Positions 1-8,428 of a stretch of DNA of 21,534 nucleotides are shown here, piece by piece. A model generated the notes under the pieces. That model was not told where the DNA came from. It did not search any database and worked only from the letters and a program-made list of their open reading frames with translations. Both the position numbers and the translations under genes were made by a program. The first letter of the stretch is position 1; every line of letters begins with the position of its first letter. This DNA comes from DASVWZ01 sp036392935 (GTDB lineage: Bacteria > Acidobacteriota > Terriglobia > Terriglobales > Acidobacteriaceae). The stretch spans positions 1 through 21,534 of the forward strand of contig DASVWZ010000317.1 in NCBI GenBank assembly GCA_036392935.1, given 5' to 3'.

Positions 1-2884
1 ACGATCTCACTCGTGCGGCATCGGCGTCGGTACCCTGCGCACTTCTCGCTTCCAACGCATTCGCGCGCGCAACTCCGAGCCGCGCCAGCGCGCCTGTCCA
101 GCAGGTGGAGACCATGCCGTTGTGATCGAGAATCTTCTGGAACTCGGCGGCAGCGTCCTCGCCCTTTCCTGCCGCGAGGTATGCCTGACCGCGAATGTAC
201 GTGGGATACAGGCACGTTATCTGGTGAATGAACAGTGCCTCTCCGTATTCAATTGGCGGCAGCGCGCCTGACAGCTGGTCGATGCCTTCCCCGGAATTCC
301 CGCGGTTCAGCGCCAGTTGCGCACGGATGGCGGGCAGCCATAGGGATTGCACCTGTGTGTCCAGAGGGTGGCGGTCATTCAGATTCTCTGCCATTTCCTC
401 GGCCCGCTGTGCATTGCCGGCCATCGCATATGCGAGTGCGGCTTCTAACTGTACGCCCTGGCTTTCTGGATACAACTTTACACCCGCCTCGGCATCGTCC
501 CGCGCGCGCTTGAAGTTGCCGAACGCAGCCTCGCGCAGAGATGCATTTTCCCACCAGATTGCGGCATTCTCTTTGCTATCGGCTCGAACGGCTGAATCCG
601 CCGCGCGCTTGGTGAGGTCACGGGCTGCCTGCAACCGTCCGCCATACGCCTCAGCATCGGAGGCAAGAGAAAGCCCTGCATTCTCTACGGCTGGATTCGT
701 GGCGAACCATTCTTGCTGTTCCGCCATGCCTCGCGAATCCCCAGCGAGGAAAGCCATGTTATACAACGCGTTATGTTGGATAAAGGAATCGAGCCTGCGC
801 GCCTGTGCCTGCCGGATGATCTCGCGTGCTTCTTCTGAGCGTTGCAGGGCCATGAGGTAATAGGCGAGATTGGTGTAGGGCCCTTTGTTATCCGGCAACA
901 TCTGCAACTGCTGCCTGGTTGTGTCGACCGCAGCCTGGTAGTCTCCTTGTAAGGCGTAAATGATACCGAGACTCCCATAAGCTGGAGCATTCCATGAGTA
1001 GTCCGCAATCCATTCCCGGTAAATCTGTGCTGCCTTGTCAAGCTCGCCGGTCACGCTCCTGTAGTACGTGGCGGTGATCGCCAATTTCTCTCGCTCATTT
1101 GCGTGGTCACGTAACTCAAAAGCTTTGGTGTCGTACTTTCGCGCCTCCTCCAGCTCTGCCAAAGCGAAATAGACAGAACCTATACTGGCGTATGCTTGGG
1201 CAAAGTTCGGATCGATCTGCACCGCGCGTTCAAGATAGGGCAGCGCGGTGCGAGGCACCCCCGTTCTTATGCCGATGCTATATGCTTGCAATGCCTCAAG
1301 CGATGAGGTGGTCGCTTGCGCCATCGGAACGTCGAACTTCTCCACCGTAGCCAGCGACTCACCCAACTTGCCTCGCAGTTTGGCGGCAGCATCCCCTAAT
1401 GTATTCAGCACTTGTTCCTTCACATTTGCTGTTGCCTGCTCTTCACCCAGCGGCTCATCAGTTTGGCAGTTCAGCGCCTTTAGCCCGATCACATACTCCT
1501 TGCCTAGACTGTCGATCGAACCGGCGATATATGCCTGGGCGTTGGCACGCCGGCAAAGCTCGCGCGCCACCTCCGGCGTCAACCTGGCAGTGGCAGGGAG
1601 CGTCATCAGCTTCAACGTCTGTGCCACACGGTTGTCGGAGAGCACGTTCACAAATGGCGACTGGGTCAGGGCCACACTGAGCGCCGTCTTTAATGTGTTG
1701 TCGAAGACCGGATCGCCGGTGGTATTCGCAAAGTCAGCGATCACAATGCTGCTTTGCGGTGGAAGAGCACCTGCTCGATGGTGAAGACGGAACGCGGCCG
1801 CCAGGGCAAACACAATAACAAGTGCGCCTAGAGCCGACGCTACTTTCCACCCCCGGCGTTGCGACTTTGCGGCCGGCTTATCGGGTAGGAACGCTGAGCC
1901 GGCGGGCTGAGCACGAACCGGCCAGGAACTGCCCGACGGTCTTCGTTGGACCTCGCTGACTCCGGTTTCCGAGTTGCGATCCGCCGCAGTAATTGATGCT
2001 AACTCGTTCGCGCCTGAAACTAACTGCAACCGGTGCAGGTCAGCTCTAACCTCTGCTGCTTGCTGATAGCGCAACCCGCGGTCTTTTTCCAGGCACTTGG
2101 CAATGATCAGTTGCAAATCTTCGGGAATACCGGGGTTCAACGCCCGAGGCTCATCCGGCGTTTCCTGCAGAATAGAGAGAAACAACTTTCCCGTCGTGTC
2201 ACCACGAAATGGCGCCCGCCCCGTCGCTAATTCATAAAGAACGATCCCCAGGGAAAACAGGTCCGTGCGCTGGTCGAGGGATGTGCCCAGGGCCTGCTCC
2301 GGCGACATGTAAGCAGCCGTGCCCAACGCTCCTAGTCCGCTCGTCAATTGCGATTCGTCGCTGCTGGATGCGAAAGTCTCCGAGTCTGGCAGCCGCCGGC
2401 CTATGCGTTTCGGCCCCATTCTCTTGGCCAGACCGAAATCCAAAATCTTTGCGCGTCCGCTGTTCGTCAAGAAGATATTTGCTGGCTTAATGTCGCGATG
2501 GACGACGCCCGCAGCGTGTGCGGCAGCCAGAGCGTCGATCACATCCAGCGCAATGGCCAATAGCTTCTCCTGTTCCGCCGGGCCTTCCCGCACCACTTCC
2601 TTTAGCGTCACACCATCGAGAAATTCCATGGCGATGAAGACCGTGCCGTTGTCTTCCCCCGCCTCGTAGATGGTGCAGATGTTAGGGTGGTTCAGCGCCG
2701 ATGCAGCGCGGGCCTCACGCAGGAAGCGATCGCGCAAGACAGGATCCTGGACGTAGTCTTCAGGCAGGAACTTTAGCGCGACGGAGCGCTCAAGATGCGT
2801 ATCGATGGCCCTGTACACCACGCCCATCCCGCCCTCGCCCAGCTTCTCCTGGACGGAGTAGTGCGATATAACGGTGCCAATCAT
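1..2884 (-). CDS. Membrane-anchored Ser/Thr protein kinase with TolB-like and TPR extracytoplasmic region (3' end cut by window edge)
   Basis: The minus-strand frame from ATG at 2884 stays open to base 1, about 961 codons, so the C-terminus lies outside the window. The N-terminal kinase domain (about residues 9-270) has every catalytic element: Gly loop GEGGMG (16-21), VALK lysine 38, helix-C Glu57, HRDIKPAN (129-136, catalytic Asp131), DFG (149-151) and SPE (194-196). The stretch between DFG and SPE is long, about 44 residues, and rich in Ser and Arg. A basic linker leads to one membrane helix at about 346-367. The outer half starts with a TolB-like segment (SIVIADFANTTGD) and continues as TPR-like helical pairs from about residue 545. 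This PknB-type architecture is common in Acidobacteriota. It probably couples an envelope signal to cytoplasmic phosphorylation; the ligand and substrates are unknown. No strong Shine-Dalgarno lies next to the ATG; GAGGG occurs about 13 nt upstream. Confidence 0.93.
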   Translation of the reverse strand, partial: MIGTVISHYSVQEKLGEGGMGVVYRAIDTHLERSVALKFLPEDYVQDPVLRDRFLREARAASALNHPNICTIYEAGEDNGTVFIAMEFLDGVTLKEVVREGPAEQEKLLAIALDVIDALAAAHAAGVVHRDIKPANIFLTNSGRAKILDFGLAKRMGPKRIGRRLPDSETFASSSDESQLTSGLGALGTAAYMSPEQALGTSLDQRTDLFSLGIVLYELATGRAPFRGDTTGKLFLSILQETPDEPRALNPGIPEDLQLIIAKCLEKDRGLRYQQAAEVRADLHRLQLVSGANELASITAADRNSETGVSEVQRRPSGSSWPVRAQPAGSAFLPDKPAAKSQRRGWKVASALGALVIVFALAAAFRLHHRAGALPPQSSIVIADFANTTGDPVFDNTLKTALSVALTQSPFVNVLSDNRVAQTLKLMTLPATARLTPEVARELCRRANAQAYIAGSIDSLGKEYVIGLKALNCQTDEPLGEEQATANVKEQVLNTLGDAAAKLRGKLGESLATVEKFDVPMAQATTSSLEALQAYSIGIRTGVPRTALPYLERAVQIDPNFAQAYASIGSVYFALAELEEARKYDTKAFELRDHANEREKLAITATYYRSVTGELDKAAQIYREWIADYSWNAPAYGSLGIIYALQGDYQAAVDTTRQQLQMLPDNKGPYTNLAYYLMALQRSEEAREIIRQAQARRLDSFIQHNALYNMAFLAGDSRGMAEQQEWFATNPAVENAGLSLASDAEAYGGRLQAARDLTKRAADSAVRADSKENAAIWWENASLREAAFGNFKRARDDAEAGVKLYPESQGVQLEAALAYAMAGNAQRAEEMAENLNDRHPLDTQVQSLWLPAIRAQLALNRGNSGEGIDQLSGALPPIEYGEALFIHQITCLYPTYIRGQAYLAAGKGEDAAAEFQKILDHNGMVSTCWTGALARLGVARANALEARSAQGTDADAARVRS

Positions 2885-3031
2885 GCCCTATGCGCCCGCC
2901 CTCGAACCGACCACTGGATGAATCAGCGAATGACGGCTATTGGCGCTTGCTCGCCCCCGTTGACTATGGTATGCCGCGAAACGCAGTTTGTCATCTCACC
3001 TGCGCGATGGGAAATTTACTTAACCGCGAAT

Positions 3032-3322
3032 TCAGTGCCCGGCATTTTTCGGATCGAGCGCGTAGGCGCGTACGCCGCCGTTGGTGATTTGCGTGTCTTC
3101 CGGAACGATCTCGGAAACGTGGCAGTCTTCGCAACCGCGCCCGCCGATTTCATCTGCAGATGCGACGACCGCGGCCCAAACCGATGTTGCTACACCTTGA
3201 GAGATGGTTTTTCCACCGGAATGGTCACCCGAAACATATGCCGAACTCAACGCGATCGGCGCAGAAAGATAAAGATGAAAGATAAGACACCAAGCCGCCG
3301 ACCGCCAAAACACCGGCCTCAA
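3032..3322 (-). CDS. Doubtful small exported ORF with a CxxCH heme-type motif
   Basis: This is a 96-codon minus-strand frame starting at a TTG and ending at 3032, 147 bp upstream of the kinase ATG and in the same direction. Its N-terminus resembles a signal peptide: basic residues around WRSAA, then a hydrophobic run ending in LSSA. Near the C-terminus it carries GCEDCH, a CxxCH motif of the kind used for covalent heme c attachment. Only about 30 residues follow, with no obvious axial Met motif, so it would be a very short cytochrome or a remnant of one. The start codon is weak and no clear ribosome site precedes it. It may be a decayed gene end or chance. I do not recognise a family. Confidence 0.25.
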   Translation of the reverse strand: MRPVFWRSAAWCLIFHLYLSAPIALSSAYVSGDHSGGKTISQGVATSVWAAVVASADEIGGRGCEDCHVSEIVPEDTQITNGGVRAYALDPKNAGH

Positions 3323-3458
3323 CGCCCGACCACACCGCCCACCATTACAATTCTTGACATCGGGAATCGGGCCGCGGGCATCTCAATTGGTTGCCGGCCG
3401 GCCTCCTGGCAGCAAACCGTTGATAGAATGGAAAAGCCTATTAAGGCATCCAAGTTGT

Positions 3459-3464
3459 AGAGGA
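3459..3464 (+). promoter_or_regulatory. Shine-Dalgarno AGAGGA deciding between two overlapping starts
   Basis: AGAGGA lies 3 nt before an ATG at 3468 and 7 nt before a TTG at 3472. The ATG frame codes only a 28-residue peptide ending near 3554. The TTG frame is the 327-codon exported protein. Spacing favours the TTG. An internal ATG at 3490 lacks its own ribosome site. Confidence 0.5.
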
Positions 3465-3471
3465 AAAATGC

Positions 3472-4455
3472 TTGCGTATCGAATTTCGTATGAAGCTCTT
3501 ATCTTGCCTTGTGCTGATAGCGGTTCTTCCGCTCGCTTGTATTGCGCAAGATAGCGCGCCGGCCGCGCCAAACTCGCCCGCGCCAACTCAATCTCAAAAT
3601 TCCGCGCAGCCCCCGGCGGCTCAGACCGCCCCGCAATCCTCAGCCGGCAATGCGCCGACGCAATCGCCCGCTCCGAGCGCGCCCCAAACTTCGACGAGCC
3701 CCACCCAACCGCAGAGCAATCCTCCTGCGCCCCAGCCACAGGACAAAGATAAGGCGACCCCGCAAACCAGCGGCAAAGTTGCCGGAACCTCGAATGACCG
3801 TCTGTTCTACGCGCTGCCCAACTTTCTCACCCTGGAAACTCAGCAGCAGTTGCCGCCCATGACCGTCGGCCAGAAATTCAAGGCCGTCGCGCTCGGTACC
3901 TTCGATTACGTCCAGTATCCCTGGTGGGGAATTTTGGCCGCCATTAGCCAGGCAACCGACGGTCACCCTGCCTACGGCCAAGGCTGGGAGGGGTATGGCA
4001 AGCGCTACGGAACCACCGCCGCTGACAGCATTATTGAAAACTTCATGGTGAGCGGCGTGTTCGCGTCAATGCTGCGGCAAGACCCCCGCTACTATCAACT
4101 CGGGCAGGGAAGCTTCTTCAAGCGCACCGGATATTCAGTGAGCCGCATTTTTGTCACCCGCTCAGACGCCGGCAACAAGCGCTTTAACTTTTCGGAAATT
4201 TTTGGCGCCGGCACCGCCGCCGCCATTTCGACTTACTCCTATCATCCCGGAAGCACCTACCTCAGCGTGCCCGGCAATCCCCACAAATTCATTGCGTCGG
4301 AAAAAACTTTCCCGAATGTGGCCAGCACCTGGGGAACCCAGGTCGGCCTTGACACCATCACTTTTGAGATAAAAGAATTCTGGCCTGATATCCGCCGCAA
4401 AATCTCGAAGAAACACCCGGCACCGGCACCAGCGCCGGGCGCCTCCGGCTTCTGA
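3472..4455 (+). CDS. Exported protein of unknown function with Pro/Gln/Ser-rich spacer
   Basis: The frame gives 327 residues from TTG 3472, or 321 from ATG 3490. TTG is preferred because AGAGGA sits 7 nt upstream. The N-terminus is a signal peptide (MKLLSCLVLIAVLPLACIA core), probably cut by signal peptidase I after CIA; PLAC is a poor lipobox. About 75 residues of Pro, Gln, Ala, Ser and Asn follow, an unstructured spacer. The folded part begins near DRLFYALPNF and is rich in Tyr, Trp and Gly, with stretches such as DYVQYPWWG, YGKRYG and DPRYYQLG, and ends in a basic Lys/Arg and Pro/Ala tail. This resembles a conserved acidobacterial hypothetical family that I cannot name. The aromatic alternating pattern would suit an envelope or outer-membrane protein, but that is inference. 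It converges on the TetR gene with 26 bp between stops and no clear terminator. Confidence 0.88.
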   Translation: MRIEFRMKLLSCLVLIAVLPLACIAQDSAPAAPNSPAPTQSQNSAQPPAAQTAPQSSAGNAPTQSPAPSAPQTSTSPTQPQSNPPAPQPQDKDKATPQTSGKVAGTSNDRLFYALPNFLTLETQQQLPPMTVGQKFKAVALGTFDYVQYPWWGILAAISQATDGHPAYGQGWEGYGKRYGTTAADSIIENFMVSGVFASMLRQDPRYYQLGQGSFFKRTGYSVSRIFVTRSDAGNKRFNFSEIFGAGTAAAISTYSYHPGSTYLSVPGNPHKFIASEKTFPNVASTWGTQVGLDTITFEIKEFWPDIRRKISKKHPAPAPAPGASGF

Positions 4456-4481
4456 GTGCCTGCGAGCCGGCGGCGTCGACT

Positions 4482-5129
4482 TTACTTTTTCGCGTGGTTC
4501 TTGGCGCCGTCCAGAACCAGGCGGCAGATTTCCGTGGTAAACGCTTCGCTCAACTCGTCGTGCTGGATAACCAACCGCATATAGATCGCTCCGTAAAGCG
4601 TATCCAGCAGCACATCCAGATCCAGGCTCGCCGGCAGTTCGCCGCGTTCAATCGCGCGCCGCAAAGTGTTGTACGCCTCTTGCCGCCGAGGTCGCAGAAA
4701 GCGCTCACGGAACGCTTCGAGTAATTCTGGATCCGACTGCCCGCCGCCCAAAAGCGCCGCCACAATCTTGCCCCGTTGGCTCCGCAGAATTCCCAGAAAC
4801 TGCGCCATCTGCAATGTCAGATCGCGATAGACCGACCCAGTATCGGGGAAGTGCAACTCATCTTCCGCGCTCGATGCAAACGCATCCACCACCAGCGCGC
4901 CCTTGTTTGGCCACCAGCGGTACACTGTCGCTTTGCCCACGTTCGCATCGGCGGCAATCGACTCGATCGTCAGGTCCGGGAAACTCGAACGTCGCAGCAA
5001 TTTCAGCGTGCTGCGAAAAATCGCCCGCCGCGCCTGCTCGCTTCGCGGACGCCCGGGCAAACGCCGGTCGCCATTGGCGCCGTTGTTCGAGTGCAACTGT
5101 TTTCGGCCATTCACAGCCGATTGCTTCAT
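4482..5129 (-). CDS. TetR/AcrR-family transcriptional regulator, divergent from the RND efflux operon
   Basis: The protein has 215 residues from ATG 5129; a TTG at 5159 would add ten residues but overlaps the palindrome at 5159-5171, so the ATG is preferred. A basic leader containing GRPRSEQARRAI is followed by a TetR-type helix-turn-helix at about residues 53-77 (TIESIAADANVGKATVYRWW), where the KATVYRWW recognition helix is characteristic. The all-helical C-terminal part (about 90-215) is the usual ligand-binding and dimerisation domain; its LDVLLDTLYGAIYMRL stretch resembles TetR C-terminal families linked to efflux pumps. It faces the RND operon across 121 bp, the standard layout of a local repressor released by a pump substrate. 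The inducer cannot be read from sequence. The ribosome site before ATG 5129 is weak (GGGT). Confidence 0.93.
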   Translation of the reverse strand: MKQSAVNGRKQLHSNNGANGDRRLPGRPRSEQARRAIFRSTLKLLRRSSFPDLTIESIAADANVGKATVYRWWPNKGALVVDAFASSAEDELHFPDTGSVYRDLTLQMAQFLGILRSQRGKIVAALLGGGQSDPELLEAFRERFLRPRRQEAYNTLRRAIERGELPASLDLDVLLDTLYGAIYMRLVIQHDELSEAFTTEICRLVLDGAKNHAKK

Positions 5130-5158
5130 GACCCAAACATAGCATATATTTGAATCCA

Positions 5159-5171
5159 ATACGTACCGTAT
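5159..5171. promoter_or_regulatory. Candidate TetR operator, 5-3-5 palindrome in the divergent promoter region
   Basis: ATACG-TAC-CGTAT is a perfect inverted repeat with 5 bp arms and a 3 bp centre, placed between the divergent TetR and RND genes. Direct GAATC copies flank it on both sides. A possible -10 element TACTGT lies at 5184-5189 towards the pump, so a bound repressor could block transcription both ways. TetR proteins usually bind short palindromes in such intergenic spaces. The assignment is inference from position and symmetry. Confidence 0.5.
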
Positions 5172-5250
5172 CGAATCTTTCGCTACTGTATGGGATGGCG
5201 GTCGTTGGCACCCGGATTCCTGACAGCATCTTTGGAGATGTAACGGCTTT

Positions 5251-8200
5251 ATGTGGATAGTTGCACTTGCCCTTAGGCGTCCTTACACGTTCGTCGTGAT
5301 GGCGATCGTCATCATTCTGCTGATGCCGCTCATCATCGTCCGCACGCCCGTCGATATCTTTCCCGACATCAATATTCCCGTCATCAGCGTGGTCTGGAAT
5401 TACACCGGTTTCGCGCCCACCGAAATGGCCGACCGCATCATCACCAACTCCGAGCGTGGCATCACCATCACCGTCAATGACATTGAACACATCGAGTCTC
5501 AATCGGTAAACGGCATCGGCGTCATCAAAATTTTCTTCCAGCCCCGCGCCAACATTCAGACTGCTCTCGCTCAAGTCACCGCCATGGTGCAGACCACCGT
5601 TCGCTCTCTGCCACCTGGAACCACGCCACCACTAGTCATTACTTACTCCGCCTCTTCAACTCCAATCGTCCAGCTCGGCCTCAGCAGCAAGACCATGCCC
5701 GAGCAGGAACTGTTCGATCTCGGAAACAATTTTCTGCGCAGTCAACTTGTGACCGTGCAGGGTGCGGCTACGCCTTATCCCTACGGCGGAAAAATTCGCC
5801 AGGTGCAGGTGGATCTCGACATTCCCCGCCTGCAGGCCAACGGCCTTTCGCCCAGTGACATCGTCAACGCCATCAGCGCTGAGAACGTCATCACCCCTTC
5901 CGGCACCGCAAAGGTTGGGCCGCTCGAATACCAGGTGGAGATGAACAGTTCTCCACGCACCATCGCCGACTTGAACGACGTCCCCGTCAAAACCGTGAAC
6001 GGTTCCACCATCTACATGCGCGACGTCGCCCACGTCCGCGACGGATTCGCCCCGCAAACCAACATCGTTCGCCAGGACGGCAATCGCGGCGCCCTGATGT
6101 CGATGTACAAAATCGGCAGCGGCTCGACCATCACCATTGTCCAGGCCGTAAAAAATGTCATCCCGCTCGCGCTGCAATCGTTGCCCTCTGGCATCACCAT
6201 CAAGCCGCTCTTCGATCAGTCGCTCTTCGTTCGCGCTTCCATCCAGGGCGTCATTCGTGAAGCCCTGATCGCCGCCGCTCTAACCGCAGTCATGATCCTG
6301 ATCTTCCTCGGCGACTGGCGCCCCACCATCGTCATTTCCATTTCCATCCCACTTTCGATTTTTGTCTCGATAATTTTGCTTAGCGCCCTCGGCGAAACCA
6401 TCAACATCATGACCCTCGGCGGCCTGGCGCTCGCCGTCGGCATCCTGGTCGACGACGCCACCGTCGAAATCGAAAACATCGAACGCAACCTTGCTCAGGG
6501 CAAGGAGATGAAACAGGCCATCCTCGATGGCGCCTCGCAGATCGCCGTGCCCGCATTCGTCTCCACCATTTGTATCTGCATCGTCTTCGTGCCCATGTTT
6601 TTCCTCAGCGGCGTGGCAAAGTTCCTGTTTGTTCCGCTGGCCGAAGCTGTCGTCTTCGCCATGCTCGCATCTTATTTCCTGTCGCGGACCATCATCCCCA
6701 CTCTGGTCATGTACATCATGCGCGGGCACGAGCACAAAGCCGCCGGACCCAAGACCATCTTCGGCCGCTATCAACGCGCCTTTGAGCGCGGATTTGAAAA
6801 TTTCCGCGGCCATTACTATCAACTGCTCGAAACCACCCTCGAGCATCGCAAACTCTTCGCCGCCTGCTTTCTCACCTTCTGCGTTCTTTCAGTCGGCTTA
6901 GTCTTCTTTCTTGGCGAAGACTTTTTCCCCTCCGTCGATGCCGGCCTCATGCGCCTGCATGTCCGCGCCCGCGCCGGTCTGCGGGTAGAAGAAACCGCCC
7001 GCCTCTGCGACGAAATCGAAAGCTACCTGCGTGATCAGATTCCTCACGACGAACTGGTCACGATTCTCGACAACATCGGCCTGCCCAACTCCAGCATCAA
7101 TCTCTCTTACAGCAACTCCGGCGTTATCGGCACCAGCGACGCCGAGATCCTCATCGGCCTGAACCCTGAGAATCATCACCCCACCAACGACTACATCCGC
7201 AAGCTTCGTGCCGAACTGCCCCGCCGGTTTCCGAGCGTCGAATTCTTTTTCCAGCCCGCGGACATCGTCTCTCAAATCCTCAACTTCGGCCTGCCCGCGC
7301 CGATTGATATCCAGCTGACCGGCTTCGCCATGCAGGACAATTACTTCATCGCCCAGCAGATCGCCAACAAACTGCGCGAAGTCCCCGGCGCCGCCGACGT
7401 GCATGTGCAGCAGATGATGAGCCTGCCAACCCTCGATCTTCACATCGATCGCAGCAAAGTCACGCAGGTCGGTCTCGACGCCCGCGATGTCGCGCAAAAC
7501 GTCCTGGTTTCCCTGAGCGGCAGTTTTCAAACCACCCCGAACTTTTGGTTGAATCCCAAGAACGGCGCGACCTATCAAGTAGCCGTGCAGTCCCCGCAAT
7601 ACCGCATCACATCACTGCAGGATCTCATGAACGTCCCCGTCAACAACGCCCGCGTGCAGGATCCCCAGGTCCTCAGCAATCTGATCCAGTTGACGCCCGT
7701 AGCGCGCCCCGCCGTGGTCTCGCACTACAACGTCACGCCCGTCATCGATGTCTACGCCAGCGTTCAGGACCGCGATCTCGGCGCCGTCGCCCGCCAGACC
7801 ATGAAAGTTCTCGAGCCGTTCCGTAGCCATCTGCCTCGCGGTACCACGCTCACCGTGCGCGGGCAGGTGCAAACCATGCAATCGTCGTTTCTTGGCTTGG
7901 GCATCGGGCTTGCACTGGCGATCTTGCTCGTTTATTTCCTGATCGTCGTGAATTTCCAGTCGTGGCTCGATCCTTTCATCATCATCACTGCACTGCCCGG
8001 CGCGCTCGCTGGCATTTGCTGGATGCTCTTGCTCTCCCGCACCACCCTGAACGTCCCTTCGCTCACCGGCGCCGTCATGTGCATGGGCGTCGCCACCGCC
8101 AACTCCATCCTGCTGGTTTCTTTTGCCCGTGATCGCATGGATGATGGCATACCCGCCGCGCAAGCCGCCCTCGAAGCTGGTTTTACTCGTATTCGCCCTG

Positions 8201-8406
8201 TGCTCATGACCGCGCTGGCTATGATCATCGGCATGGTGCCCATGGCATTGGGCCTCGGCGAAGGCGGCGAACAAAACGCCCCGCTGGGGCGCGCCGTCAT
8301 CGGCGGATTGCTGTTTGCCACCGTTGCCACATTGTTTTTTGTGCCGTCAGTTTTCGCAATGATTCACACTCACCGGCAGGCCAGACAAGCTGCCAAACAG
8401 TCGTAG
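5251..8406 (+). CDS. RND-family efflux transporter permease subunit (inner membrane)
   Basis: This is a 1051-residue inner-membrane pump, the usual RND length, with TM1 at the N-terminus (RRPYTFVVMAIVIILL), a large periplasmic loop, TM2-6, a second periplasmic loop, and TM7-12. The TM4 acidic pair is present in GILVDDATVEIENI, Asp401 and Asp402, equivalent to the proton-carrying pair of AcrB. In TM10 the AcrB Lys940 position falls on Ala950 within GVATANSILLVSFAR, so the classical relay lysine is missing. This resembles a recognised AcrB/MdtB-like branch rather than damage, because the surrounding helix is intact. Downstream genes encode adaptor and outer-membrane factor, so the pump is complete. 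The start is ATG with GGAG 13 nt upstream, a loose spacing. Drug, solvent or metabolite export is likely; metal specificity is not supported by any clear metal-binding motif. Confidence 0.96.
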   Translation: MWIVALALRRPYTFVVMAIVIILLMPLIIVRTPVDIFPDINIPVISVVWNYTGFAPTEMADRIITNSERGITITVNDIEHIESQSVNGIGVIKIFFQPRANIQTALAQVTAMVQTTVRSLPPGTTPPLVITYSASSTPIVQLGLSSKTMPEQELFDLGNNFLRSQLVTVQGAATPYPYGGKIRQVQVDLDIPRLQANGLSPSDIVNAISAENVITPSGTAKVGPLEYQVEMNSSPRTIADLNDVPVKTVNGSTIYMRDVAHVRDGFAPQTNIVRQDGNRGALMSMYKIGSGSTITIVQAVKNVIPLALQSLPSGITIKPLFDQSLFVRASIQGVIREALIAAALTAVMILIFLGDWRPTIVISISIPLSIFVSIILLSALGETINIMTLGGLALAVGILVDDATVEIENIERNLAQGKEMKQAILDGASQIAVPAFVSTICICIVFVPMFFLSGVAKFLFVPLAEAVVFAMLASYFLSRTIIPTLVMYIMRGHEHKAAGPKTIFGRYQRAFERGFENFRGHYYQLLETTLEHRKLFAACFLTFCVLSVGLVFFLGEDFFPSVDAGLMRLHVRARAGLRVEETARLCDEIESYLRDQIPHDELVTILDNIGLPNSSINLSYSNSGVIGTSDAEILIGLNPENHHPTNDYIRKLRAELPRRFPSVEFFFQPADIVSQILNFGLPAPIDIQLTGFAMQDNYFIAQQIANKLREVPGAADVHVQQMMSLPTLDLHIDRSKVTQVGLDARDVAQNVLVSLSGSFQTTPNFWLNPKNGATYQVAVQSPQYRITSLQDLMNVPVNNARVQDPQVLSNLIQLTPVARPAVVSHYNVTPVIDVYASVQDRDLGAVARQTMKVLEPFRSHLPRGTTLTVRGQVQTMQSSFLGLGIGLALAILLVYFLIVVNFQSWLDPFIIITALPGALAGICWMLLLSRTTLNVPSLTGAVMCMGVATANSILLVSFARDRMDDGIPAAQAALEAGFTRIRPVLMTALAMIIGMVPMALGLGEGGEQNAPLGRAVIGGLLFATVATLFFVPSVFAMIHTHRQARQAAKQS

Positions 8407-8428
8407 CAGTAGCTGGAGAAACATAGAT

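Larger units (their letters stand above)
2885..3471. other. Intergenic region between divergent kinase and exported-protein genes
   Basis: This 587 bp stretch separates the minus-strand kinase from the plus-strand gene at 3472. It should hold promoters for both. Candidate elements for the plus-strand gene are a TTGACA at 3354-3359, which has no convincing -10 at normal spacing, and a TAGAAT at 3424-3429 inside GTTGATAGAATGG, which has no clear -35. The plus-strand frame open across much of the region reads as Arg/Pro-rich shadow sequence without a recognisable domain. The only possible gene I see is the small minus-strand CxxCH ORF described separately. I see no tRNA, hairpin terminator or repeat here. 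Confidence 0.5.

Noticed and set aside
2795..3460. 221-codon plus-strand frame running from inside the kinase across the intergenic region
   Set aside because: It starts antisense to the kinase, is Arg/Pro-rich and irregular, and has no ribosome site or domain.
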